A DNA stretch of 64,000 nt, from contig CAXXXO010000004.1 of NCBI GenBank assembly GCA_963674625.2, positions 1,426,001-1,490,000 of the forward strand. Reading direction: 5' to 3'. This document shows, piece by piece, positions 15,761 to 23,580 of the stretch. This DNA is from JALHFZ01 sp963674625 (GTDB taxonomy: Bacteria > Synergistota > Synergistia > Synergistales > Aminobacteriaceae). The position numbers and the translations under genes were made by a program. A model generated the notes under the pieces. The model did no database searches. It was not told the origin of the DNA and saw nothing but the letters and a program-made list of their open reading frames with translations. Numbering within the stretch: position 1 is the stretch's first letter; the number at the start of each line of letters is the position of its first letter.

Positions 15761-15791
15761 AATTTCGCACCCGAAGACTGCCTGCTATGTT

Positions 15792-15829
15792 CAGAGCCCT
15801 TCCGGATATTTGGAAGGGCTCTGTCTTCT
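15792..15829. terminator. bidirectional terminator between convergent genes
   Basis: Perfect 12-bp stem CAGAGCCCTTCC/GGAAGGGCTCTG (15792-15803 with 15812-15823), 8-base loop, followed by TCTTCTT. Confidence 0.75.
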
Positions 15830-16932
15830 TACATACTTTCAATTCTCCGAAGGAATTCATCCAGGCAGTCGGGTGAGGGAACGCGAAGTCGGACGGACCG
15901 GTTGTCCAGGTCGAAAAAGCCTTTTCCCGGTTCACAGGAAATCCCCTGATCGGCCAGCCGTTGAACGAGATCTCCCCTTTCCTGAGAGAGAAGCATAATG
16001 GGAACGCGAAGATCGGTATCGGCGGCCGTCACCTCCTTCTTTTCTGCCAGAACCCGGAGGGTTTTTTCTTTTGCTCTTATGACGTATCTTCTCGACTGCT
16101 CGAGATAGGAGCTGTCCTGCAGGGCTGCTTCGGCGAGCATTGCATCCAGAGTACCCGAAGTGAAGGGCGGCTGAAGAGTGAGCAGTGCCGCCGCAAGCTC
16201 GGCATTCCGGGTCACCGCATACCCCACCCGGATCCCTGCCGCTCCCCGCCCCTTGGAGAAGGAACGGCAGGTGACCACATTCGGCAGATCGAGGACTGCC
16301 GCGGACTCCCCGTCGTCCATGAAATCGCCGTAGGCTTCGTCGGAAAGAACCCAGCATCCTCTTTCAAGGGCCAGACCGGCCAGCCGCTCCATTTCCTCCA
16401 GGGGCAGAACCTGTCCCGTAGGGTTGTGGGGACGGTCGATATAGAGAAGAGAAACTCCTCCCTCAAGGGCAGATTCGAGCCCTCCGGAATAAAGGGCATA
16501 ATGCGGACTCGCAAGAGAAATGGCTCTGTAGGAGGCTCCCGTGTAGAGAGCCTGAAGCACTCCGTCGGTGAACTGGGGGGAAAAACCCGCGAAGGTCGTT
16601 CCCGGCCCGACGAGCAGCCGGAAGAGATTCGTGAGAAGTCCCATGGACCCGCTTCCGGCAATAATTTCCTCCGCAGTTGCCCTCCAGGAAGGGTAGTGGG
16701 CAGCGACCGCCTCTCTCAGTCTGTCGGCAAGGGGATCGGGGTAGCCGCAGAGAGAGACCTCATCGGCCGACTTCCGCAGCACGTTCCGCAGAGAGAGAGA
16801 CATTCCCAGGGGGTTTGTGCCGAGGGCGCAGTCGATTATGGCCATTCCTTCGGGATAGGTGACTGATTCGGCCGAGACATACCCCTGTTGACCTGTCGAA
16901 AGGTATGCAGTGAACAGTTTTCCTTTCACCAT
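15829..16932 (-). CDS. class I/II PLP-dependent aminotransferase (HisC/CobD-like)
   Basis: 367 residues. The fold-type I landmarks are present: YPDP near residue 63, GSGSMGLL (cofactor phosphate loop), DRPHNPTGQVLP, LSDEAYGDF with the PLP-binding Asp, and SFSKGRGAAGIRVGYA with the Schiff-base Lys. The C-terminal VRLRVP supplies the substrate-carboxylate Arg. The size and motifs resemble histidinol-phosphate aminotransferases and threonine-phosphate decarboxylases; with no histidine or cobalamin genes nearby the substrate stays open. GAGGAGA lies before the ATG. It is a single gene, convergent with the YkvI-like carrier. Confidence 0.85.
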   Translation of the reverse strand: MVKGKLFTAYLSTGQQGYVSAESVTYPEGMAIIDCALGTNPLGMSLSLRNVLRKSADEVSLCGYPDPLADRLREAVAAHYPSWRATAEEIIAGSGSMGLLTNLFRLLVGPGTTFAGFSPQFTDGVLQALYTGASYRAISLASPHYALYSGGLESALEGGVSLLYIDRPHNPTGQVLPLEEMERLAGLALERGCWVLSDEAYGDFMDDGESAAVLDLPNVVTCRSFSKGRGAAGIRVGYAVTRNAELAAALLTLQPPFTSGTLDAMLAEAALQDSSYLEQSRRYVIRAKEKTLRVLAEKKEVTAADTDLRVPIMLLSQERGDLVQRLADQGISCEPGKGFFDLDNRSVRLRVPSPDCLDEFLRRIESM

Positions 16933-17029
16933 AATGTTCTCCTCGATTCTTCATTTTTTATTTTCGTTGAAGCGGAATAAATTAAAAAGGCTGCGGCGGC
17001 TTTTTATGTTAAAAAAAAGAACTGATGCT

Positions 17030-17827
17030 TCATTGCAAGACCTGACCCCGGATAAGGCGGGGGAGTGCGGCGACGAGGGATCGGGTGTAGGGGTGCTGGG
17101 GGGCACTGAGGAGATTTGTGCAGAGTCCCTCTTCCACGAGCACTCCATGGTGGAGGACGATGCCCCGCCGGGCGGCTTTTCGGGCGAGGAAGAGGTCGTG
17201 AGTGACGAAGATCATGGACATTCCTTCCTCCTGTCTGCGCTGGAGCACCCGGATTATCTCCCCCCGGGTGGAGGCGTCCTGCATGCTGGTGGGTTCGTCG
17301 CACAGCAGCAGTTCGGGCTGCAGGACGAGCCCCCGGGCGATGGCGACCCGCTGACGCTGTCCCCCCGAGAGGGAGAGCCGCACTCTCGAGGACAGGAGGT
17401 CTTCTCCGTAAATCCCGATCTCCTCGAGCAGGGAGCGGGCCCGCCGTTCGCCCTCCGATCGTTCTCCCCGCCCCTTCACCAGAAGCCAGGGTTCCATCAC
17501 CGCCTCGAGCACCGTCAGGGTGGGCGGAAGGGAGCCGTAGGGGTCCTGGGAGATCATGCCGCATCGGCGGCGGAGAGCGATCCGGTCCTGCCGCGAGATC
17601 CCGTACATATTTTTTCCGAAGAGGCAGATCGTCCCCTGGGATGGTTCAACGTGCCCGAGGATGGACCGCATCAGGGTGGTCTTGCCGCTTCCCGATTCGC
17701 CGATTATGGACAGGCTTTCCCCCTGCTCCACGGAAAAGGAGAGTCCGGCAAGGGCCTTCACTTCCTCCCGTTTTCGCCCTCCGGAGAAGACCACGGAGAG
17801 GTTCTCCGCCTTCAGCAGGGCCGTCAT
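17030..17827 (-). CDS. peptide/nickel-type ABC transporter ATPase (DppF-like)
   Basis: 265 residues. Walker A GESGSGKTT, Q-loop MISQDPYGSLPP, signature LSGGQRQRVAIARG, Walker B LLLCDEPTS and switch His in FVTHDL are all present, so it should hydrolyse ATP. It is the last gene of a five-gene oligopeptide-type operon and pairs with the DppD-like ATPase upstream (4-base overlap). The final residues (RGQVLQ) are encoded by a copy of a dispersed intergenic repeat, so the native C-terminus has been replaced or extended by that element. Confidence 0.93.
   Translation of the reverse strand: MTALLKAENLSVVFSGGRKREEVKALAGLSFSVEQGESLSIIGESGSGKTTLMRSILGHVEPSQGTICLFGKNMYGISRQDRIALRRRCGMISQDPYGSLPPTLTVLEAVMEPWLLVKGRGERSEGERRARSLLEEIGIYGEDLLSSRVRLSLSGGQRQRVAIARGLVLQPELLLCDEPTSMQDASTRGEIIRVLQRRQEEGMSMIFVTHDLFLARKAARRGIVLHHGVLVEEGLCTNLLSAPQHPYTRSLVAALPRLIRGQVLQ
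17031..17051 (+). repeat. dispersed repeat, copy 2 (short), at the dppF-like 3' end
   Basis: CATTGCAAGACCTGACCCCGG matches the core found at 30427-30447. It overlaps the last codons and stop of the ATPase gene. Downstream on the minus strand (17004-16983) a small A/T-ended hairpin may act as terminator. Confidence 0.6.
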
Positions 17828-18615
17828 GATTCCGCCTCCAGCTCGAGGAGGGCATTCACCAGCGCCGCCGTATGGACGCTTTGCGGAGAGGTGATGAGGT
17901 CCCGGGGAGTTCCCTCTTCCACGAGAAGGCCGTCCTTGAGGATGAAGATCCGGGAGGCGACAGATGCTGCCAGGGGAAGATCGTGGGAGACGAGCAGCAT
18001 GCCGAGCCCTTTTTCCTCCGCCAGCCTTTTCAGCGTGTCCATGATTCCCTTCTGGGTGATTACGTCGAGGGCCGTGGTGGGCTCGTCGCAGAGGAGATAA
18101 TCGGGGTCGCAGGCCAGGGCGAGGGCGATGGCAGCCCGTTGTTTCTGCCCTCCCGACAGCTCGTGGGGGTACCGGCCCGCAAGGCTCCCTTCGAGCCCCG
18201 CCAGCGCGAAGAGAGAGTCTATCCGCTTCCCGGCCGCCTTTCCTGACAGGCCGAGATGAACTGAGAGCACCTCCTCCACATGACGCCCCACGGTGAGCAC
18301 TGGGGTGAAGGAGTTCATGGCCCCTTGGGGGATGAGGGCTATCCGCCGCCAGCGCAGTCGGTTCAGCTCCTCCTCGGAGAGGGTCAGAAGATCGGTCCCG
18401 TCAAGGAGGATCTTCCCGGTCACCTCCGTCCCCGGCGGCAGAAGGCCAGGAATTGCCATGAGGAGGGAGCTCTTGCCGCTTCCCGACTCTCCCGCGAGGG
18501 CGGCGATCTGCCCCTTTTCGACCGACAGGGAGACCTCCCTGAGGGCCTTCACAGCCTCTCCCTCCCGTACGTTCTGCCGCTTATACGTAACGGAGAGTTT
18601 TTCGATCCCTATCAT
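17824..18615 (-). CDS. peptide/nickel-type ABC transporter ATPase (DppD-like)
   Basis: 263 residues with Walker A GESGSGKSS, Q-loop LIPQGAMNSFTP, signature LSGGQKQRAAIALA, Walker B YLLCDEPTTALD and switch His in LVSHDL. It is the first ATPase of the pair that powers the DppBC-like permease. Its start overlaps the permease stop by 4 bases and its stop overlaps the next ATPase start by 4 bases, a fully coupled operon. The Cys/Pro-rich oligopeptide-binding C-terminal extension common in OppD is short here. Confidence 0.93.
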   Translation of the reverse strand: MIGIEKLSVTYKRQNVREGEAVKALREVSLSVEKGQIAALAGESGSGKSSLLMAIPGLLPPGTEVTGKILLDGTDLLTLSEEELNRLRWRRIALIPQGAMNSFTPVLTVGRHVEEVLSVHLGLSGKAAGKRIDSLFALAGLEGSLAGRYPHELSGGQKQRAAIALALACDPDYLLCDEPTTALDVITQKGIMDTLKRLAEEKGLGMLLVSHDLPLAASVASRIFILKDGLLVEEGTPRDLITSPQSVHTAALVNALLELEAES

Positions 18616-19793
18616 GGCCGTTCACCCGAGAGGAGTCGGGGGTCCGCCCGTTCCTCGAGAAATTTCCCGAGATCGAGAAAGATGAGGCAGAGCAGGGCGA
18701 TCCCAAGCCCCGGAGGAAGGAGCATCCACCACGCTCCGCTGGTGAAGGCCCCGAAGGACTGGGCCTCGTGGAGCATCCGTCCCCAGGAGATGACCCGGGG
18801 GTCGGAGAGACCGAGGAAGGAAAGCCCGGCTTCCGAGAGAATAGCCCCGGGAACGCCCAGGGTCATTGTGGCCAGCAGTACGGGGAGAGTCTCGGGCAGC
18901 AGATGACGCCGGAGTATGTACCCCGAGGGGGCTCCAAGCCCCCGAAGCCCCTCGATGTAGGGGACGTCCCGCAGGGTCAGGGTGAGGGCCCGGATGGTCC
19001 GGGCCGTTCCCATCCACGAGAAGACCGAGAGTATGAGGATGAGCTGCCACAGTCCCTTTCCCCAGAAGGCCGCGAGGGCCATGAGGACGGGAAGAAGGGG
19101 AATGGAAAGAAGAAGGTCCACGAGGCGCATGAGGAGGCTGTCCGTCCACCCTCCCGCGTACCCTGCAAGAAGGCCGACGGAGGTCCCGAGGAAGGTGGCG
19201 AGCAGCGTGGCGAAGATGCCCACGAGCAGAGAGACCCGCACGCCCGCAACGAAAAGAGCCGCGATGTCCCGTCCCCGCTGATCCGTTCCGAGAAGGCCCC
19301 ACCGGCCCCCCTCTAGTCGTATTTTCACCGCTCCCTGCCACTCTCCTTCCCCTGCAACGGCGATCTCGTATTTCCCCTGAAGGGGGAAGAGGGCCGCCGC
19401 CGCGTCTCCGAAGGGAGAGAGTCCGAGTGCCCGTTTGAAGGCCATATCCCGGCCGTCCACCTCAAGCCCCTTTTTCAGAGGTGCGAGGGAGAGCTCCGAG
19501 CCGTCCGGCCTGCGCCACTGGATAGAGAGGGAGGGAGCGCTTTCCGGCAGATCGGTCCTCAGGGAGAAGGCCGCGGGAGGGGGGAAAGCCCATTCCATCG
19601 TCACCGACGGAGCGTCGGGGGTCAGAATGATCTCCCGTGTGGGCGGCAGGGAGCGGTCGAGCCAGAGAGGTTTGGAAAAAGAGGCCGCCACCTCCGCCTC
19701 GGGAGGTGCGGCGAAGAAGCGGCTGCCGAAAAGAGCAGTGAAGACAAGGGCCAGAAGACACCAGAAGCTCCAGCGCTTCAGCAGGGCTCTCAT
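18612..19793 (-). CDS. ABC transporter permease (DppC-like) with large periplasmic insert
   Basis: 393 residues. One N-terminal helix (7-27) is followed by about 140 polar, beta-rich residues that should face the outside, then the canonical LLGTDQRGRDI motif (about 167) and five more helices with the cytoplasmic coupling segment EGLRGLGAPSGYILRRHLLP. Ordinary DppC proteins have a far shorter first loop. The insert could contact the binding protein, which is itself circularly permuted in this operon. Overlaps both neighbours by 4 bases. Confidence 0.9.
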   Translation of the reverse strand: MRALLKRWSFWCLLALVFTALFGSRFFAAPPEAEVAASFSKPLWLDRSLPPTREIILTPDAPSVTMEWAFPPPAAFSLRTDLPESAPSLSIQWRRPDGSELSLAPLKKGLEVDGRDMAFKRALGLSPFGDAAAALFPLQGKYEIAVAGEGEWQGAVKIRLEGGRWGLLGTDQRGRDIAALFVAGVRVSLLVGIFATLLATFLGTSVGLLAGYAGGWTDSLLMRLVDLLLSIPLLPVLMALAAFWGKGLWQLILILSVFSWMGTARTIRALTLTLRDVPYIEGLRGLGAPSGYILRRHLLPETLPVLLATMTLGVPGAILSEAGLSFLGLSDPRVISWGRMLHEAQSFGAFTSGAWWMLLPPGLGIALLCLIFLDLGKFLEERADPRLLSGERP

Positions 19794-20767
19794 CCCCGTC
19801 CCCTCCGGTCGAGACGGACCCGCGGATCGGTGACGCCGTAGAGGAGATCGGAGAGAAGATTCGCCCCTATGGTGAGGAGGGCGAGCAGAAAGAAGGAGGC
19901 TCCGGCCGCGGGGTAATCATGCCCCGTCACCGCCTCCAGCAGAAAGCGCCCTACCCCGTGGAGGGAGAAGACCGTCTCGGTGATCACCGCTCCCGATACG
20001 ATCCCCGGAAGGGAGAGCAGAAAGATGGTCAGCAGGGGAGGCAGGAGGGTGCGGAAGGCATGTCTCCAGACGATGTTTTTCCGGGGCAGCCCCCGGGCCC
20101 GGGCGAGGAGGATGAAGTCCTCTCCGAGAATTTTCACCATGAGATTGCGGACGTAGAGAGCCCAACCGCCAAACCCCAGCAGGGAGAGGGAAAAAACGGG
20201 AAGGGCCATGTGCCACAGGTAATCCCCGGCGAGAGCCCACCCCCCTGAAGGCGGGGGAACGGAGAGGGTTCCCCTGAGAGGGAAGACCGGCAGAGCGGAG
20301 GCGAAGGCCATGAGCAGCAGAAGCTGGACGAAAAAGGAGGGGAAGGAGAAGGAAACGGCGCCGCTCCACAGAACTCCTTTTTCGAGAAGGCTTCCCCGGC
20401 GGAGGGCGGCGGCCATTCCGAGCCACGTCCCCAGGATGGACGAGATCAGCAGGCTCGTCCCGAGAAGAAATACCGTGTTGGGCAGGCGGGACCGCAGTTC
20501 GTCCAGCACTGGGCGCCCCGTGAGGAAGGAGATGCCGAAGTCGAAGGTCAGGGTCGACTTGACGTAGAGCAGGAACTGCACGGGCAGGGGCTTGTCGAGG
20601 CCGTACATCCTCGCCAGGGCAGCCTTCGCCTCGGGGGAGAAGTTCGGGTCGATGATGGAGGCCACGGGGTCGCCCGGCATCATGCGGAAGAGCAGAAAAT
20701 TCAGCACCAGCACGGCGGCCAGCACCAGCAGTGCCCCTCCGATGCGTCGGCTCCAATAGCTCCTCAC
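19790..20767 (-). CDS. ABC transporter permease (DppB-like)
   Basis: 325 residues from GTG at 20767. This start is preferred because GAGAGG lies about 9 bases before it and the preceding gene stops 7 bases upstream; longer in-frame starts would run deep into that gene. Typical DppB features: FRMMPGDP near the start, LYGLDKPLPVQFLLYV, and the coupling region ARARGLPRKNIVWRHAFR. Six helices are predicted. It forms the channel with the DppC-like subunit. Confidence 0.92.
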   Translation of the reverse strand: MRSYWSRRIGGALLVLAAVLVLNFLLFRMMPGDPVASIIDPNFSPEAKAALARMYGLDKPLPVQFLLYVKSTLTFDFGISFLTGRPVLDELRSRLPNTVFLLGTSLLISSILGTWLGMAAALRRGSLLEKGVLWSGAVSFSFPSFFVQLLLLMAFASALPVFPLRGTLSVPPPSGGWALAGDYLWHMALPVFSLSLLGFGGWALYVRNLMVKILGEDFILLARARGLPRKNIVWRHAFRTLLPPLLTIFLLSLPGIVSGAVITETVFSLHGVGRFLLEAVTGHDYPAAGASFFLLALLTIGANLLSDLLYGVTDPRVRLDRRGRG

Positions 20768-20774
20768 GGGATAG

Positions 20775-22439
20775 TCACCTCTCGGTTTTCTCCAGCCAGA
20801 AGGTTTCGTTCCGCCCCATCCGAACGTACTCCCCGGGGCGATATTCTCTAAAGACGAAAGGTCCCGACCCCACAAGCAGGGTCAGGGAGGGATCGTCGGG
20901 GTGCTTCGCCGAGGCGGGAAGCCAGCTTCTCCAATCCGCCACGGTTTCCACGATGTGCCGGGGCAGGATCGGCAGTCCCGCCACCCGGTGAAGATGCCAG
21001 AAGCTCGTGTTCTTCATGGTCACCACGAGGGTGAAATCGTCGGGGCATTCGACTGATTCGATGTTGTCCACGTTGTCGAAGTATCGTGGAATGGCGTTCT
21101 TTTTCAGAAAATCGTAGGTGAAGGCGGCGTCCCGGGATGTGAGGGGATGGCCGTCGTGCCATTTGGCGTTTTTCCTGAGGAGAAAAGTCAGGACTGTCCG
21201 GGGGCCGCCGGGTCCTTCCTTCGTGTCGATGGTCCACGACTCGGCCAGCCAGGGGATGGTCTCAAGGGTGTAGGGATCCACGGCGATGAGGGAGTCGTAG
21301 ATCAGCCCCATCACCTGCCAGTCATAGGCTGAGCTCGACGTGAAGGGGTTCAGAGCCCGGGGCTCGTCCGCCTGGACCATATAGAGAGGGCGCAGAGGAC
21401 CCGAGGCGGGTTCCATGGACAGAAGGCTCCACAGGTTGTCAGCGGTGGTCCGGTCGGTGACCAGGGTTCCCTTCCATGCCTTCGATACGGCGGAGATGGT
21501 GTATCGGCTGTAGATTGGAACCACGGGGGCGAGATCGGAGAGGAGTTTCTGAGCCTCAGACGAGGCCTTCCGGGCGCTCTCCTCGTCCGGAGCGAAGCGG
21601 AGGCGGTCGAGGGCTTCGTCCAGGGCGGGATCGGAGATGCCCGGCATGTTGTACCCTCCCCGGACGTCCATCTTCGAGGAGTAAAAGGCGTAGAGGGAGT
21701 CGGGGTCCCGGGTCATCTGCCAGGCAAGGACGTACATCTGAAAATTCCGCTCGTCCAGCCGGGAGATCATGGCGGAAAAATCCATGGGTTCAGACTCCAC
21801 GGGAATGCCGATGGAGGTGAGGGCGGCGGCGATCCGCACGGCGATCTCGGCGGTCGTGGGGGCGCTCGATGCCGTGGGGGAAAGAAGCTTCTGAGGCGGA
21901 ACGGCCTCTCCTTCGGGTGAGACCAGCACTCCGGCATCGTTCCAGGTCCATCCGTTATCGGCGAGACGCTTGCGGGCAGCATCAGGGTCGAAGGGGTACT
22001 CCGTCACGCCGGGCTCGAAGTAGGGGGAGACGGGTGGGAGGAATGTGGAGAGGGGTTCGGCATACCCCCCGAAAAGATCCCGGACCATCCTCTCTCTCGG
22101 AAGGGCCTGCCAGGCGCTTCGACGCAGCTCCAGGCGGTTCCAGGGAAAGGAGCGCACATTGAACCCGAGGAAAAATCCGTGGAACCCTGATGCCAGGGAG
22201 AGCTCCACATCCTTGTTCTTCGACAGGGCCTCCACATCCACCGGTCGGTGCAGGTCGCCGAGAATATCCACCTTGCCTCGCTCAAGGGCCAGCAGCTGAG
22301 CGTCCGGATCCCGGATGATCACCAGATAGAGATCCTCGATCTTCGGCTTTCCGTATAGTGCAGCGTCGAAATCCCTTCCGAATGCCCCGGAGGATAGAAA
22401 AGCCAAAAGCAGCAAGGCGGCAATCAGTGTTTTCTTCAT
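20775..22439 (-). CDS. circularly permuted family-5 solute-binding protein
   Basis: 554 residues, signal peptide 1-21. It has all parts of SBP_bac_5 proteins but in swapped order. Residues 22-345 match what is normally the second half: KPKIEDLYLVII..LLALERGKVDI, ALPRERMVRDLFGGYAEP, YPFDPDAARKRLADNGW, MYVLAWQMTRDPDS, LSDLAPVVPIY. Residues 347-552 match the normal first half: LYMVQADEPRALNPFTSS, LIYDSLIAVDPY..PWLAESW, FLLRKNAKWHDGHPLTSRDA, and finally GSGPFVFREYRPGEYV..RNETFW. In ordinary members the RNxxFW end runs straight into the GKPKI start. So the old termini are joined near residue 346 and a new break lies at the lobe linker. It is first in the operon with dppBCDF-like genes; peptide uptake is likely. 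Confidence 0.9.
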   Translation of the reverse strand: MKKTLIAALLLLAFLSSGAFGRDFDAALYGKPKIEDLYLVIIRDPDAQLLALERGKVDILGDLHRPVDVEALSKNKDVELSLASGFHGFFLGFNVRSFPWNRLELRRSAWQALPRERMVRDLFGGYAEPLSTFLPPVSPYFEPGVTEYPFDPDAARKRLADNGWTWNDAGVLVSPEGEAVPPQKLLSPTASSAPTTAEIAVRIAAALTSIGIPVESEPMDFSAMISRLDERNFQMYVLAWQMTRDPDSLYAFYSSKMDVRGGYNMPGISDPALDEALDRLRFAPDEESARKASSEAQKLLSDLAPVVPIYSRYTISAVSKAWKGTLVTDRTTADNLWSLLSMEPASGPLRPLYMVQADEPRALNPFTSSSAYDWQVMGLIYDSLIAVDPYTLETIPWLAESWTIDTKEGPGGPRTVLTFLLRKNAKWHDGHPLTSRDAAFTYDFLKKNAIPRYFDNVDNIESVECPDDFTLVVTMKNTSFWHLHRVAGLPILPRHIVETVADWRSWLPASAKHPDDPSLTLLVGSGPFVFREYRPGEYVRMGRNETFWLEKTER

Positions 22440-22479
22440 TCTCCCATCACTCCTCCCGAGAAAAAATCTGTTTCATGAC

Positions 22480-22488
22480 ATTGTAGCA
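22480..22488 (-). promoter_or_regulatory. extended -10 element of the peptide ABC operon
   Basis: Minus strand TGCTACAAT, an extended -10, 41 bases before the binding-protein ATG. No good -35 box is seen at 17 bp. GGGAG stands next to the start codon. Confidence 0.4.
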
Positions 22489-22599
22489 GATGCGGCCCCT
22501 CGGGAAAAAAGTGAAAATCACTGAACTGAGGGAAGTGAAAAATGAGCTTTTGTCAATGAAACGCTCTTGCCGACCTCAAGAATAAGGAAGGGATCCGAC

Positions 22600-22962
22600 G
22601 TGTTCGGCCGCTCGTTCTTTCGATTTTTCTTTTTTTCTCTCTTTCTGCACCTCTGACGGCAGCGGAGTGGATCTTCCGGGTTCTCGACAGTTCCTCGGGG
22701 GAACGCCAGTGCACCCCTTCCGCGCCTGACGGAACTCTCCGCATTCTCGGCGCCGACCGTACCGGAGACGGCATCCGGCATTTCACCCTCTCGGAAACGG
22801 ATGTCCTCTCCGAAGATATCCTTCCGGAAGAGACCATCCGGCAGCCGATGAATCTGGCCCTTGCCGTCGGCGGGGACGGAACCCTTCACGGCCTTTTACA
22901 GCGGACAGACGACCCGTCTGAACTATCTGCGAAAGATTACCATCTGTTTATTGAGGCAGCGG
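22600..22962 (+). pseudogene. remnant of a small secreted protein gene, frameshifted at a T tract
   Basis: A GTG at 22600 with AAGGAAGG upstream starts VFGRSFFRFFFF in one frame, which closes soon at a TGA. From the T7 tract (22630-22636) the neighbouring frame continues as a signal-peptide-like FFSLSAPLTAAEWIFRVLDS, then DGTLRILGADRTGDG and GDGTLHGLLQRTDDP, resembling repeated propeller-type strands. A one-base change in the T tract would restore one protein. The second frame has no stop and runs into mscL, so the gene's 3' end is missing. It could also be a contingency locus or a sequencing slip. Confidence 0.4.
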
Positions 22963-22964
22963 TG

Positions 22965-22970
22965 TATAAT
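22965..22970 (+). promoter_or_regulatory. -10 element upstream of mscL
   Basis: Consensus TATAAT 34 bases before the mscL GTG. The -35 region is weak. Confidence 0.4.
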
Positions 22971-23003
22971 GGGTCAAATTTCTTCAACGAGGAGGGATTA
23001 GCC

Positions 23004-23462
23004 GTGTGGAAAGAATTCAGGGAATTCGCCGTCAAGGGAAACGCCATGGATATGGCCGTGGGCATCATAATCGGCGGGGCCTTCGGCACAATCGTCAATT
23101 CGCTGGTAAAGGACATTCTCATGCCCCCGATCGGCCTGCTGATGGGGAACATTGATTTCAAGGATATCTTTATCGTTCTCAAGCCCGCCCCCGGCGGAGG
23201 AGTCTTCAATACCATAGCCCAGGCCCAGGAAGCGGGAGCGGTCACGCTGAATATAGGGCTCTTCATCAATTCCCTCATCAGCTTCCTCATCGTCGCCTTC
23301 GCCATGTTCATCCTTGTGAAAAACCTCAATCGTCTGCGTAAACCCGATGCGCCTGCACCTGCTCCGGAAATGAAAAAATGTCCCTACTGCCTGACAGACG
23401 TGGCAAAAAAAGCCACCCGCTGTCCGGCCTGCACATCCCAGCTCGAATCGCCCGCTTCCTGA
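23004..23462 (+). CDS. mscL: large-conductance mechanosensitive channel with C-terminal zinc ribbon
   Basis: 152 residues from the GTG at 23004 (GAGGAGGG upstream). It starts WKEFREFAVKGNAMDMAVG, the MscL N-terminus; TM1 IIIGGAFGTIVNSLVKDILMP and TM2 GLFINSLISFLIVAFAMFIL follow. The channel opens under membrane tension to release solutes on osmotic downshock. After the usual cytoplasmic helix (VKNLNRLRKP) the protein carries an added CPYC..CPAC zinc ribbon (about 126-145), which is not part of the E. coli channel. The frame is open further upstream, but that part belongs to a decayed neighbour. Confidence 0.92.
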   Translation: MWKEFREFAVKGNAMDMAVGIIIGGAFGTIVNSLVKDILMPPIGLLMGNIDFKDIFIVLKPAPGGGVFNTIAQAQEAGAVTLNIGLFINSLISFLIVAFAMFILVKNLNRLRKPDAPAPAPEMKKCPYCLTDVAKKATRCPACTSQLESPAS

Positions 23463-23515
23463 AAGTCAGGGGTCTGCCCTTGCCTGCCAATAAGGGAAGA
23501 CCCCTGACTTTTGAT
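23462..23515 (+). terminator. intrinsic terminator of mscL
   Basis: A long stem AAGTCAGGGGTCT/AGACCCCTGACTT (23463-23475 with 23498-23510) with an inner CCCTT/AAGGG stem, ending in TTTT. It starts at the mscL stop codon and lies directly before the regulated promoter at 23516. Confidence 0.8.
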
Positions 23516-23550
23516 TTGACAGCCCTTCAGATGAGCAATAAAATTACTCG
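23516..23550 (+). promoter_or_regulatory. promoter with operator over the -10 box, site 1 (regulator gene)
   Basis: TTGACA (23516-23521), 17-bp spacer, TAAAAT (23539-23544). The -10 box lies inside the inverted repeat GAGCAATAAAATTACTC (23533-23549), with arms GAGCAAT and ATTACTC. The same arrangement occurs at 33407, 47737 and 51643. A protein bound there would block RNA polymerase. The start codon of the winged-helix regulator is 32 bases downstream, so autoregulation is likely. Confidence 0.8.
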
Positions 23551-23580
23551 TAAACAATTCTGCGCCGAGAAGGACACCCC

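Noticed and set aside
22848..23003. An N-terminal extension of MscL by 52 residues
   Set aside because: MscL begins WKEFREF at a GTG with GAGGAGG; the upstream codons belong to a decayed secreted-protein gene.
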